Positions 1-11,896 of a stretch of 64,000 bases of DNA are shown one piece after another. The DNA comes from Apostichopus japonicus. Taxonomy: Eukaryota > Echinodermata > Holothuroidea > Aspidochirotida > Stichopodidae. The stretch's first letter is position 1. Each line of letters starts with the position of its first letter. The notes below the pieces were generated by a model. That model made no database searches, had not been told where the DNA came from, and worked only from the letters and a program-made list of their open reading frames with translations. The translations under genes were made by a program, and so were the position numbers. The stretch covers positions 5,556,501 through 5,620,500 of the forward strand of contig NC_092580.1 in assembly GCF_037975245.1 (NCBI RefSeq), given 5' to 3'.

Positions 1-352
1 ATATCATAGTAAAGGACGCAAAATGCTGCTTTAACCCTGGTCATTGGTAACTTGTCACACACCTACACACCAAAGTGTGCACAATTCAATCAATCTCTCC
101 TGGGGCACCACAGTGCACCACAAACATGTTTCTCCCGGGGGACTTCCCATAGGTGCAGCCACCAACCAGCGAACACAACTTTACTTACAAGTTACCTCGC
201 AAGTCCCCAATTATACACCTGGGTGAAGAGAGGCAATGGAGATAAAGCGCCTTGCCCAAGGACACAACGCTATGATCTGGCCAGGAACCGAACCTGTAAT
301 CCTTCGATCACAAGTCCACTGCCTTAACCACTTGACCACAACACCCTCACAA
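1..352 (-). repeat. tRNA-derived SINE-like element
   Basis: On the minus strand, positions about 255-350 read like a tRNA head: an A-box-like stretch (GTCAAGTGGTTAAGGCAGTGG is split over roughly 310-335) followed by a B-box-like GGTTCGGTTCC near 286-296. The body towards position 1 shares the phrases for 'gaggcaatggagataaagc' and 'cttgcccaaggacacaacg' with the tandem units at 42.3-45.0 kb, so both belong to one family. The left edge may be cut by the window. No target-site duplication was identified. Confidence 0.6.
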
Positions 353-1509
353 AAATTGTCATACAAAAAAATCACTGTTGAAGCACTGTGAAAGCTTTAC
401 GTTCAACCAGACTTGATCTAACTCGTCAAATGAAAATAACAACCAAGAAAGCCTATTAAAAATTCAAATGATGACAATAAAGCAGAAAGACAGATATTCC
501 CTGAACTAGTAAAGCTAGATGCCTAAGTAATAATCACATTTGCCACCCAGAATGTCCTGATATGGAATTTCGTTTTGGTTTTCCATATTTGCATAAATAC
601 TGCCAGTTCCTTGAAAAAAAAATGATCACTTTGTTAAATTTGTGAAGATAGACCATGGATGTTTCTTATGCATCATAGCTTTCAGAAATATGGCAGTCAT
701 ACGTCAGAAAGAAGAAGTCGTAGAATCCTACGAGAAGTGCGTCCCCCTTCCATCTAAAATGTATTTACAGTATCTAAAGTACAGCAAGCACATGATTAAT
801 CAAGGACATTTACCTAAATTGGACAACAAAAAAAATGTTATATGAGTTATTGCTGTGCCATTTAACCCTACACTCTTTTGTAATGAGTAAAAGTTACTAG
901 AAATACAGCAAAGCAGTGTTAACACTTCCTCATGTGACTATGCACATAGTCAAACAGTTAATGTTATTGACATTAGTATGAGGTCATAAGAGAGGGGCAT
1001 AGTTAGTAGTTTTATGCCTTTTAACGATCACCTTAAGAGAGGGGCATAGTAAGTAGTTTTATGCCTTTAAAGATCACCCAGCTGTTATCTTTCCTTACCA
1101 CGAGGAACACACTAAATAAGCCAGAAATCTTGTACTCTGTGGCTTCATATTTTAACGTTCAATAATTTAACGTTTTACCTTGAAGTTAGTATGATACAGT
1201 CATTTTATGGTGCTAATATTAATTACCAATTAAATTAATTGTAGCCATACTGATATTTTAGTACTAATAATGGGGTTATACTGGTACGTTGTTTGTTAAA
1301 GTGAAGGACATCCATCTGCGCTTGACTAATTATGCCTTATTTTCATATCTCAAAGTAAGGGCATCCTGTCTGACTAATAAATAAAAAAAAATAATTAAAA
1401 AAAGTATGTAGATTTTTTATGTTTTTTTTCTTTACCTGTAAAGTTTGCTGCCAACAATTATTTCATTTGATTTACTTTTCATGTTTTATATATATATTTC
1501 TCCTCTTAG
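353..1509. other. Non-coding stretch, probably intron of the CCDC66 homologue
   Basis: I see no exon with good splice sites and phase here. A 46-bp direct duplication lies at about 988-1079 (GAGAGGGGCATAG-type unit). The stretch ends in a pyrimidine-rich acceptor (CTCTTAG) directly before the exon at 1510, so the gene continues leftwards out of view or through exons I did not recognise. Confidence 0.5.
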
Positions 1510-4500
1510 GGTTCAGCTGGACAAAGGACGGATGATTACAATGCCCAGCTTAAGAGAAGAGAACAACAAGTATGGATCATAGAAATAGGTAAATAAAGTA
1601 TCTAACCTTACAAACCAGTAAAAAAAAATACGTCAATAACTTATATACTATACCCTCACTGATCAACCGAACAGATTAGATACATATAGAATATAATTTA
1701 CAAAAACACTGACTCACGGAATAAATTGCGTACGTGCGTGCTCTCTAACGCACACCTGACTACAGAGGTGTGTTGGAATGCATACAAACTCTAATACTCA
1801 CAAAATGAAAAAAGGAATAGGATGCATCAATAGAGACTCTGTACTCAAACTGAGGGAAGGATCAGAATTTAATACTCACACACTAAATAAACACTTAGGA
1901 TACATACAGACTTATACACTAATACTCACACGCTTAGTAAATAAACAAATTGGATATGTACAGACTCTAATACTCACACACTTAATAAACAGATTGGGTG
2001 CATACAGATTCACACACTAATACTCACACACTTAGTAAATAAACAGATTGGAAATTTACCCACTCTAATACACACTAAATAAACAGATAGGATACATACA
2101 TACACTAATACTTCAACACTTAGTAAATAAACAGCTTGGATATGTACAGACTCTAATACTCACACACTAAATAAACAGATAGGATACATACATACACTAA
2201 TACTTCAACACTTAGTAAATAGACAGCTTGGATATGTAAAGACTCTAATACTCACACACTAAATAAACAGATAGGATACATACAGATTCATACACTAATA
2301 CTCACACACTTAGTAAATAAACAGATATGTTATGTACAAACTCATACACTAATACTCACACACTTAGTATATTAAACAGATTGGATACATACAGACTCTA
2401 ATACTTGCATTGACTAAATATACAGGTTGGATATGTATAGACTACACTCACACACTGATCAATGAAATAGATTGGTCACAGACATACTATGAACAAAGTT
2501 ATCCTCTTTATTTGATAATGGACGTTTACCTGATTTGAATGAAACATGACTTCAGTGCTTGATTCCACATTCCCAATGTGCACATGGCAGCAATTCTGCA
2601 TTATTCAAATGATCTAATGAAACAAATAATGAGCAATATTGATATCTTCATTTACTTTCATGACCTTCTTTTTTTGGGGAAATTAAGACATAAATTCAAA
2701 GATTGAATGGTGACAAAATATGAAAAATGTCATAACATGCTGTAACACCTCAACTTTCATACTTTATGGATTTTTTAAGAAATATTACTATCTTTAAAAA
2801 ATAGAAGATGATCATTTTTATTCTTTTCATGGTTTGGTCTGCTTCTTTGCATGATGTTTCAAGTTGAGTCAAGCTAAAAACTTGCTTCATAATTAATAGA
2901 ATGCCAGAAATTTGTCTGGGAATGATTGATCACTTTATTACCAACTACAAAAGTAGTGTGTCACATATCAATATATGTCAAATTTATTATTCTGTTGAAT
3001 CTATCTTCAAAGAATACTTTGTTCTATTGCAGAGAGACAAAAGAAAGAGGCAGCAGAAAAGAAAGATGCTGAAAGGAGGGAGCTGATGACTGGACATTGG
3101 ATGGACACTGTGACAGATAAACCCTCATCAAGAACAGAACTGGGCAACAATCAGGTTATTAACTTCTCCTCAACCTTCAAACTTCTTCCCAAGTTTATGT
3201 GTCAGTATACTCTCCTTCATCTGTGGTATTCTCCTTTTGCCATTTGCTGTATTGTATTCACCCTCCATTCCAGTTTTGGTGGTAGGATTCTGTGTCACTC
3301 CACCTTTGAGGGGTTGTATTCTCCCTCCATTCAACTTGTAGGTATTCTGTATCTTTTCAAATTGTAGAGGTTGTATTCTCTCTCCTTTCAACTTGTAGAG
3401 GTTGTTTTTTTCTCTCCTTTCAACTTAAAGAGGTTGTGTTCTCTATCCTTTCAACTTGTAAAGGTTGTATTCTCCCACCTTTCAACTTGTAGAGGTTGTA
3501 GATTCATCCAGAAATCCATTCTTGAGATTTTGTCCTGCCATAAGGCTCCTTTAAGAAGATTGGGGAACTTTTAATGGTGATGTTGTATATTATTCAACAT
3601 GTATCTTTCATTGGCTCTTTTCTGTATTTTTGTCCATAGGAAAATTTGAGCAGCAAGCAAACCAAGAACAATGAGCAACCTTTAGCTCGGGCACCTCCAT
3701 CTGCAGATATTTTATCACCCAGAGAGATTGGAGATTTGTAAGTAGTAGTTTCTAACCTTTTAATACCTCCCCTGCTTGCTCTAATCCCTCCCCCCCACCC
3801 CCATTACCCTAAAAAATATAATATCATAGTATGATTTATCTGTTATCAATTATTCTAGATTATTTGAACCTTTTATTGTGCCAGAAGGTATCTGCTGTTC
3901 TATTGGAACCCCTTTGAACTGATAGTAATGAACAGTTTTGGTGGGTAATGTTACTGTAGCATTACTAAATTTGGTTTTTGATTGTGTCAAACAAAGTGAA
4001 GATTAATGATCAAATTAATTAGAAATTGTCCTTACTGTCACTAGTGTGGACTAGTCAGAATAATAATCTTCACTGTTACAACATTTTAGTATCAAACAGC
4101 AGCTTGAAAGTTTCTTATTCTTTCAAAATCAACTCAAATTTAGCTCCTTTTAGTAAATCCTTTCATTCTTAACCGGGATCAATTTAATTTGTCTATTTGT
4201 TTATTTTAGGTCGAGTCCTAGAGGTGGTAGGAATACCCTGACAGATCCTGCTGAGCTGGAAAGAAGACAATTAGCTAACCAGAAACATGTGGAGCACATG
4301 GTCAGTCATTTACACTAGAAAGTATTTAGTCTTACTGATGAATAAGTGATATCTTATTGTGATGTTGTCACCTAGTAAGTGAGGTCTTGTCATATTTTAA
4401 ATCATTTGAAGACGTCCCGTATATTAACTGACATTTAGCCTTTGAAGAAGATCCTGCTAGGATCGAAACGTCAGGCCAACTTACTTTTAAACATTCTCCT

Positions 4501-7500
4501 GCACAGGCTCTCTAGTGGAAAAGCAGTTTGCTAACAGTTTTATTTTTATTTTGATATGAACTATGTTAACGAAGATAATTTTTAAGGTACCCTGAAAGTT
4601 ATATCAAGGTGGAAAGATAAAATATATAAATTACATTTTTAGTCGTGATTTTTAGTGTGATTTATTTAAACGAGATTTTGAACTCGACAGCGAGCAATCC
4701 AGGAGCAGGTGGAAGAGAAACAGAGACTGAAACGAGAGGCAATGGAAAGAAGGAGGAGAGAGGAGGCAGAAGAAGAGAGGAGGTTGGCACAGGAGAGGGA
4801 AGCATTACAAAAACAATTTGATATGGAAAATGAAAACAAAAGAAAAAAGGAGGTACAGATTAATATCTATATTCAGATGTATTCTGTTTATCAGTGGTCA
4901 AAGTCTTTTAAGGCCCACGACCCATTATCTCTCATGAGGACTGAGGCATAACCCACTGGCCCCCCACCCCCCACCCTTCAGAATCAATGCTTAAAATGTG
5001 TGAGAACCCCCAGCCTTCAGAATCAATGCTTAAAATGTGTGAGATCGCCAGCCTTCAGAATCAATGCTTAAAATGTGTGAGACCCCCACCCTTTAGAATC
5101 AATGCTTAAAATGTGAGAGACCCCCGCCCTTCAGAATCAGTGCTTAAAATGCATGAGAGCTAGCTTGGACTGTGGACATTATGTTAAATATTATAGCATA
5201 ATCGTTCTCCGTCAGCAAGCTCTGAAAACTTTAGATCAATTTGTTGAGGTCCTGTGGTCCACATAAGATTTCTTCACGACCCACTGTTCTGGTCGCGCTT
5301 CATGATAAGAGGTCCGGCGCTATATGTCAGGTTCAATCAAAAGTAAAACTCAACGAGAATAAATGACAGATACCAAAAAACAAAGTGGTTATTTATTTGC
5401 AACCTTTGCCAGCCAAATTTAGTTAAAGCACACATGACAGTAAATAATATATTAAACATCAATAGAGATAATGGCATCTTAAATGCTTAGGCACACTATG
5501 GCATAGTTAACAAGACTGAATAGAACCATCAAACATCAGAAAAATTGTGTTGTTGTGAACTGAAATGTATAGCTAGCTCACACCTTGTTGTGGTTGTGCT
5601 TTCTAAAAGGAAGCTCAAAGGATCTGAACATAGATCCGATGTGCCGGATATAACATTTGAAACAAGTGGCAAGATAGATAACATTGCTGTTATCTTCTCT
5701 GTCTCTGATAGGTTTATTTACACTGGCGTTACGAAACCATAGTCCACTACCAGCAAAGGCACTCAAGTGACGAAAGTGCGAAAAGAGTTAAGAGCAAAGA
5801 GAAAACATGTTAAGACTTGTTAAAGTTTGTTCTTTGGATGAAAATAGAATGATTGGAAGAGAAAGTGGAATATGACATTTTACAACAAGGAAGCTGAACC
5901 AGACACAGCGGTATTTAAGTAAATGTTTATACTGTTAAAATGTCTTTAGTTATTTAGAGTTTGTAGCAATTTCTATTATTTCCAATATTAATAAACATTG
6001 GTCTCCAAATATTTTCCCTTGACAGGAGGCAGCAGAAGCTAAACAGAAGGCTCTGGAGCAGAGTATCATTGATGCTCAACAGGAAGCACTGGCTGCCAAG
6101 CATGCCAAAAGAGTCCAGAAATTAAGCAAGCAGGGACATGACACAGCCAACCTTAGGAGGAGCTGGGACGGTGAGACAATGTCTTTTAGAGTAATGATAG
6201 TACTAAAATGTTTCTTTGTGAGGTACTACCTCATGACACTACCAGCCTTAGGAGGAGCTGGGACGGTGAGACAATGTCTTTTAGAGTAATAATGGTACTA
6301 AAAATGCTTCTTCATGAGGTACAGCCTCATGACACTCCCAAACCTTAGGATGACATGGGATGGTGAGGCGACTATATTCTTTAAGAGAAATAATGTGTTA
6401 GATAATCTTCTCCATGATTTATTGCCTCATAACACTCCCAACCTTAGGATGAACTGGAATGTTAAGTCAAATAAATGTTTTAGAGTAATGACAGAGTTAA
6501 GATATGCTTCTTGATATAAAGGTACCTGCCTACCTTATGTCCTGGTATGAAATATAGCTTTCCTAGTGAATTTTCAAATTGGAAAGTCATTATATTGTTG
6601 TTTTTTTTTGCTGTTGAGCCCTTAATTTCTCTAAGGATGGACATGGTTTTCCATTTTAAAGATGATTTTACACATTGAAGTTGATGTTTGTGTTATTTAA
6701 TTTGCTTTCCTTTTGTAGCCAACCGTGCTACAGAATCGTCCCCTAGACAAGTAGTAGATTCTAGTCAAAAGCACCAACCTGTACAGCGCTCACCTCCACC
6801 AGAACCTCTGCTCATGGAGACCCACTCTGTTCCTCTTGATACTGTTGTATCTGAGAAGGTAACTGCCAGAGAGACTCCAGAAGGAAGGAGGGATGTTGGT
6901 ACCTGCACTATCAATGAACAATCCACTCAGACAGGTCTGTAACAGGGTTATACTATCAATCATGGCTACAGCTAGTTAATACAGTGTTGGTTGGCCTAGT
7001 GTCAATTTGTAAGGCATATTCTCAGTGCTTACAGTACATATTTGTTGTCAGGGTAACAATTCAAAACAGGCATGGTTCAGTAATACAATTACTTCAATAT
7101 AGGGCAACAGACTCTTATAACATGGCTAAGTTAATTTAAAGTGCAAGGGGTGACAGCTACACGATTCTGGGAATGAAGGGGAATACAAACTATCACAAAT
7201 TTGGTGATTATGGTGCTGAGGAATATTATGTGTTGAAGAGATAATATCAGGACACACCAGCAGGTAAATGTAATCTTTACAAGCCGCAAGAGTAAGGTAT
7301 GACTGGCAGGAAGGCATGATAGGTTTAACTTGTAAGTCACAAAGTGATGTTTGTATTTGTAGTTTAATATTGTGTTTGGCTATTTCCACTACATCCGTAG
7401 GCTTTGATTATATCCACCAAGGCGAAGCTCTGTCTCCTAGACTGTTGGAAGCTATCCGCCAGGCCAGTGCCGGAATAGAATACAAGGCAAGGAGTGAAAG

Positions 7501-9317
7501 GAAAGGAGGAGATACCAGGCCCGAACGGAGAACAAAGACCGACAGAGAAACGGAACAGACCTCGAACAAGAGAGCCGACAGAGAAGAACAAAGACCTGTT
7601 GATAAAGAAAGACCTGTTGATAAAGAAAGACAAAAGGAAAGGAAAGGCGAGAAACCTAAATGGGGTCAAAATGTAACAAAGAAAAAAATCTCAAATTCCG
7701 ATAAGGACTTATCGAAGGTCGGCCGAGGAAGAGAGGAAAGGAGACGTAGAAGGCAAGAAGAGTTGCTAGCCGAGCAGGAACGTTTGTCGTCGAGGAGGCG
7801 GGGTAGTTTAAAGAAGAGGGCGCCATCATCAGCTAGTGACGGTTCCACACACCCCGAAGCAGCATCAGCCAGTGGCAGGGTTTCCAAGGCTGTAGAGGAG
7901 GGCTCATCTAGGAGTCATTCCAAAACGGAGAGGATTAGGAAGGAAGGAGACGGAGAAACGGTGCCTAGCCGGGTCGCTTCACAGGAATCGGCATCTACGC
8001 TGGAAGGAGATTTCTATCCGTTCCTGAGGAGTGAGGATGTAAAACTTCATAACCAGAGTGTATCAGTGACCCCCCCTGTCAGGGAAGAACTACTCCAAAA
8101 CCAAGAAGTGTACCTTGATACCAAGACTTATTCACCTCCTCCTCCGACTCAGATGGTAAGTATTAAAGTGGATTTGTACCGCTGAGGAGAACGATCATGT
8201 ATATTTTACAAATGGGTATGTTTCTTCTCCAGGGTTTGAAGGGTCACACCTGCTTTTGATTTATGCTAGGAAACAACTCTTACTAAAAGCTAAGATTGTC
8301 ACAAAAACTGTTGCTAAAAACTATTCAAAACAATTTCTAACTGGGGTCAATAAAGTCAGCTAAACTGGTTGCATATTCTTAACGTTCCGAAAGTCATGCT
8401 CACTTTTGCCTTTCTGCGTTTTCCTGTGAACATGACACCCCATCTGCCTCTCTGCATGTAGCAAAAAGAGTTCTAGTTTTAAGGTCATGAAGAATTATTT
8501 CTGATGAAAACATGGTTGGTGCAGAATTTTATGACAACTCTACAACATTTTGAATTTTTCATGTTAATTTGTTTTATCTTGCGGCTGTTAATTTACAGAC
8601 AGCCATCACAAAAACATAAGTTTCTGTGACGGTATTACTGGCACTCATAAAACAGCCAGATGTTTCAATGCGCGATGCAATTAAACTCCAAAATGTTTTT
8701 AATTTAAGGGCTCCTCTGGGAAAGCAGTGCTTCTGCACTGAGCAGGACTACCCTCATTAAAGATGACAATAATAAAAAAAATGATGGGTTTTAGTTGCAC
8801 AGGATCCCAGGGTGAATGTTACAGCATGGAGATTTGCTGGTGTCTCTATTATATGTACTATAAACCTATTACCTATGTTGCCTATAATGTTAACTATGAG
8901 AGATCAATTTTGAAAGATATTAACTTTTGACAGGATCCGTTATTGAATCCAGATAGACTTAAGGATAGTAGTCACAGGCAAGAGAGAATTCTGGAACAGC
9001 TCTCCCATCTACGACAGGTAAAAATATTTAAAAATTATAATTTGATTAATATTTGTTCTCACAGTCGGTTAATGTTCAAATGAAAATGTTGAAAGTTGCC
9101 ACCTTCCTGTTTGTGATACTAACATTAAATTTTTTAAAAGGTTGTGCTTAGAAAGAAAAAAAAGAAAATACTATCGGTTAACAAAATTAGTCCTTGTAGA
9201 TGTCAACAAAACTAGGAGTCGTAATTAAAAATGGTCTTACTCCTCTTTCTTTTACAGGGATTGATGATGAAGCAACGTGAAATAGAGCTGGGTTTATCAC
9301 CGACCAATATGACGTAG
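1510..9317 (+). CDS. CCDC66: CCDC66 homologue, 3' part (ten exons)
   Basis: Exons: 1510-1569, 3035-3154, 3640-3737, 4210-4300, 4691-4852, 6026-6170, 6719-6934, 7401-8155, 8934-9017, 9258-9317. All introns are GT-AG and every junction keeps phase. They sum to 1,791 nt (596 residues plus TAG at 9315-9317). The fifth and sixth exons encode a highly charged coiled coil (EEKQRLKREAMERRRREEAE, then KLSKQGHDTANL), which matches the CCDC66 domain pattern as I remember it. The last two exons give a RQERILEQLSHLRQ...KQREIELGL ending like the CCDC66 C-terminus. CCDC66 proteins of vertebrates act at centriolar satellites, microtubules and cilia; that role here is by homology only. The gene is partial: the exon at 1510 begins with an acceptor, so the start codon is not in view. 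Family assignment rests on remembered similarity, not a search. Confidence 0.75.
1778..2460 (+). repeat. Irregular minisatellite in CCDC66 intron
   Basis: Repeated phrases CTCACACACT(TA)GTAAATAAACAGATTGG and GGATACATACAGACTC recur every 50-110 bp, with indels. An open frame runs through part of it but is simply the repeat read without stops. Confidence 0.7.
3216..3500 (+). repeat. Short tandem repeat, about 35 bp unit
   Basis: CCTTTCAACTTGTAGAGG followed by TTGTATTCTCTC recurs about six to seven times with substitutions, in the intron after the exon at 3035-3154. Confidence 0.7.
4438..4476 (+). other. Hammerhead-ribozyme-like fossil
   Basis: Stem I is GCCT (4438-4441) pairing with AGGC (4473-4476). 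A degraded core TTGAAGA (4442-4448) stands where CTGATGA is expected. Stem II is GATCC/GGATC with a short loop (4450-4464). GAAA (4465-4468) and CGTC follow. This order matches the type I hammerhead found in Penelope-like elements and retrozymes. The core has two substitutions against CTGATGA, so self-cleavage is unlikely. It sits in the intron between the exons at 4210 and 4691. Confidence 0.5.
4691..4852 (+). CDS. CCDC66: CCDC66 homologue exon encoding the charged coiled coil
   Basis: This 54-codon, phase 0-0 exon lies between GACAG and the donor GTACAG. It encodes a continuous Glu/Arg/Lys-rich helix (EEAEEERRLAQEREALQKQF) with no proline or glycine, as expected for a long coiled coil. It is the most diagnostic exon of the gene together with the one at 6026-6170. 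Confidence 0.75.
4957..5160 (+). repeat. Tandem repeat, about 40-45 bp unit, five copies
   Basis: The unit CCTTCAGAATCAATGCTTAA followed by AATGTGTGAGA and a C-rich spacer is repeated about five times. It lies in the intron before the exon at 6026. It has no coding potential. Confidence 0.75.
5578..5766 (-). pseudogene. Possible GIY-YIG endonuclease fragment (Penelope-like relic)
   Basis: The minus-strand translation contains NVIYLATCFKCYIRHIGS followed by an FRKHNHN ending. This resembles the 'VIYLI.C..C...YVG....' and 'F..H' signature of GIY-YIG nucleases carried by Penelope-like retroelements. The usual Tyr of YIG appears as IRHIG, so the fragment looks decayed. The hammerhead-like fossil about 1.1 kb upstream supports a Penelope origin, but that is inference. 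Confidence 0.35.
6026..6170 (+). CDS. CCDC66: CCDC66 homologue exon, end of coiled coil
   Basis: This phase 0-1 exon continues the helix (EAAEAKQKALEQ) and ends with KLSKQGHDTANLRRSWDG, a segment that I recall as conserved in CCDC66. Its last 20 nt and its splice donor are tandemly duplicated downstream (see 6151-6515). Confidence 0.75.
6151..6515 (+). repeat. Tandem duplication of an exon end and its splice donor
   Basis: Four copies of a unit of about 95 bp begin at 6151, 6246, about 6343 and about 6441. Copy 1 is the true 3' end of the CCDC66 exon plus its donor (GGACG|GTGAGA). Copy 2 keeps the donor intact at 6265/6266. Copy 3 keeps GTGAGG. Copy 4 has lost it (GTTAAG). Confidence 0.8.
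7401..8155 (+). CDS. CCDC66: CCDC66 homologue, largest exon (disordered basic region)
   Basis: This 755-nt exon is preceded by ATCCGTAG and followed by GTAAGT, phase 1-0. It encodes about 251 residues of low-complexity, Lys/Arg/Glu/Ser-rich sequence with a short internal duplication (RPVDKE twice) and a KPKWGQN motif. It probably forms a disordered, basic linker. The opening GFDYIHQGEALSPRLLEAIRQ portion is more ordered and helix-like. Confidence 0.75.
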
Positions 9318-9809
9318 AATTTAGGATTAGTTGATGCTGATATTGGGTTAGGATTTAGGTCATCAGTCGAGATGTCGTGGGAGGGTTTTTGCTACAGAAA
9401 TAAGGTCAAAAGTTGTGTCAGCTTTAATCTGATAGCTTAATGTCACAAAATAGAGCAAAAATGTTTAACAAATGATTCAATATATTCATGATTGGACATT
9501 GCACTGTTGCACATGTTAATAGTTAAATTAAAAACACAAAATTACTATGTTGGCAAGACAAATTCATTATTCATAATCGTTTCATACATCCATCTTAAAA
9601 CATACATCAACGATTACTTTGGGGGTAATTTTAGTTTGATACGTGGTATTCCAAGAAAATTATTCAAGATATCAGCTTTAAATATGTTAAATCTCTGGAT
9701 TGTTCCTTTAAGGCTAGATTACTGATGTCAGCTCCTCAGTGTGGCCTAAATGGTAATGTTATTCCATTGCTGTATCAATTCTCAACCAAAATATCTTCTT
9801 TCAACTTCA

Positions 9810-9822
9810 AATAAACAATAAA
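9810..9822 (+). terminator. Candidate polyadenylation signals of the CCDC66 homologue
   Basis: Two AATAAA hexamers lie 1 nt apart (9810-9815 and 9817-9822), about 495 nt after the stop codon at 9317. The sequence between is AT-rich with no further exon, so it is a plausible 3' UTR. Confidence 0.55.
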
Positions 9823-11227
9823 GCACCTTTGAAGGACACACACCAATTGTCCTTGATAAATTTGTACTGCACTGTAAAGTTGTTCAGCTGCTTTTATTAA
9901 CGAGTCTCTAATGTTTAACAGGTAATTTCTCAAAAATTTTAAAGGTGTAATGTAGAAATTATTAGTACTTATTGATAGTCTGCAACATATCAAAATAAAT
10001 ATTGTACCTAAATACATCTTTAAAAGCAAATACAATATTACCTCTAAGCACTATGAGATTATGTTCACCATTGAATGGATATTTTGACACAATTAAAAGA
10101 TATACCATTATCACCAATGTGACTTGTCTTAAAGCATTCCCAAGCATTGTACTTATTTAATGACAGACTTCAAACTGTATTACTATCCTTGTAAATAAGT
10201 TTCTGGATATCAAATACAAGAGACAAGAATCCATCACCAAAAGAATGTTTTCTTTTGAGTTTTATGTGAGTTGTTTGGATAACCAACTAAAAATCAGTGT
10301 ACACATCTATAATATAAACTCTGACCATAGGTCTCGATATATAAGCATTCTCAAAGTTGCCAGGGATATTAAGTCTATTTCAAAAATGCAACAAAAATCA
10401 TTGTTTTTATTTAAAAAAATGCAGGTAAGAGGTAGGAAAAAGTTTACGTCTGTTTATTTCGCAATGGCCCCTATCTCAAGATAACAGCGTTTTGTCAATA
10501 TTTATTGGCTTGATTGAATCATCCCGAGAAATAGATATTTTCTGTTGCTCAAGCCTAGAATAAACCCAATCAATTCAATCATGTTCATTTTTTAGCACAA
10601 ATCCCTGAGTTTATAGAGTTTTACGAAAGATTCAGTTAAAATTTTCGGAAGTCATTCCATAAGAATATCAAAAAGATAATTTACGATCGTTTAAAGACTA
10701 ATGTTGATTATAATGATTTTTCAATTTTCGAAGAAGTTGCAGTTGCTAGACGTAAGAGAAGGCGCTGAACGCACATGAAAGATATTAATATAAAACAACC
10801 AGTTAAAACAACTGTATCGGGCAGCGGTATTTTATCGCCCACCGTTCCATTTTGGATCATTTCTATCGCTTAACATTCAGTTTCCGAGGAACAACACTAA
10901 ACCGGAAAACATTTCTGAAAAATAAAGCGTTTTATTTGACTGCTTAGAAATCACGTATCACTTGCAAATATAGGAGCAGACTATAGCACAGAATTGTTCA
11001 TACTCCTAGAAAAAAGTAGTATACAAGTTAACGCCTCGCCAACTCTAAGAAGAACACATTGAACGCAACTGTGACATTTATCTCTCAAAGATTGATCTTC
11101 TATTCTTCATGGAATGCGCAAAGAAAAATCGAAGCAAAATCAGTTATCCAAACTTTCTTAAACACACGGCGATACACTGTGTCAGCATCCTTCCTATACC
11201 AATTTCTATGCACTGAAGTAGGAAGAA
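9823..11227. other. Intergenic stretch without recognised gene
   Basis: AT-rich sequence between the CCDC66 homologue and the next transcription unit. I see no splice-supported exon, RNA gene or transposon end. Confidence 0.5.
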
Positions 11228-11235
11228 TGACGTCA
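11228..11235. promoter_or_regulatory. Palindromic CRE-like site TGACGTCA
   Basis: A perfect TGACGTCA octamer, the consensus for CREB/ATF-type bZIP factors, lies about 130 bp upstream of the candidate first exon at 11367 in a locally less AT-rich stretch. It could be a promoter element of the SET-domain gene; there is no direct evidence of use. Confidence 0.3.
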
Positions 11236-11366
11236 TAAGACATCGACTGAAGCCACTCATCAAACTGGTGGCGCTTTGCTTGTACGGCAAGAAAGTACCA
11301 GCGCGAAGTACAAACACCATGCCTTTGACATAACTAAAGTGACAAAGTTGACATAAATCACTCCAA

Positions 11367-11425
11367 ATGGTGATATCGTGTGCCGCATTTCGCCAAAAAT
11401 GTGGCAGTGGACTGCAGCTTCACAG
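11367..11425 (+). other. Candidate first exon with a THAP-like N-terminus
   Basis: An ATG at 11367 opens 19 codons plus 2 nt and stops at a donor (CACAG|GTAATT). The peptide begins MVISCAAF and ends LQLHR, which resembles the first exon of THAP zinc-finger genes; the second cysteine is displaced (C-x6-C rather than C-x2-4-C). It is phase-compatible with the acceptor at 14508. The rest of a THAP domain is not seen, so this may be a relic or an untranslated leader exon. Confidence 0.3.
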
Positions 11426-11896
11426 GTAATTCTTAAGAAGCGATAGTAGAAGCATTTACATAGGAATCTATGATCTAGTGAGTAGTGCTGTATTGTTATT
11501 CACTGGACCTTGGAAAGTTGGATGTAGGCTAGTTAGCCTACTGTAGGCCCCTAGGTCTAGACCAGCTATACGGCTGTCCTTTTGGATGCGAAATGACTTA
11601 GGCTAAGCCTAATGACAGCAATTATCACCACATCATTTTACTTAAAGCTTTATCTCTAACGATAGATCCACATGCCAGAATAACTGAAGATGACATTTAC
11701 ATAGTCTACTTTGCCCTTGACCTACTGAAGAGTAAGAATCTAACATAGGTTTGCCTAGGTCATAACGAAGCCTACAATATTTCAGTCTATTAATATATCT
11801 TCTAGAATTGTACAAATATTCAAACACATTTTCCATTTGCAACATATTCCCAACAATGTACAAGTTAGCGTGGCAAAAGGGTATAGGGCCTAAGCA

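Noticed and set aside
3371-3574. Plus-strand 67-residue repetitive frame
   Set aside because: It lies in the 35-bp tandem repeat in a CCDC66 intron, with no splice support.
7364-7887. Minus-strand frames opposite the large CCDC66 exon
   Set aside because: They are shadows of a Lys/Arg/Glu-rich coding exon whose complement lacks stops.
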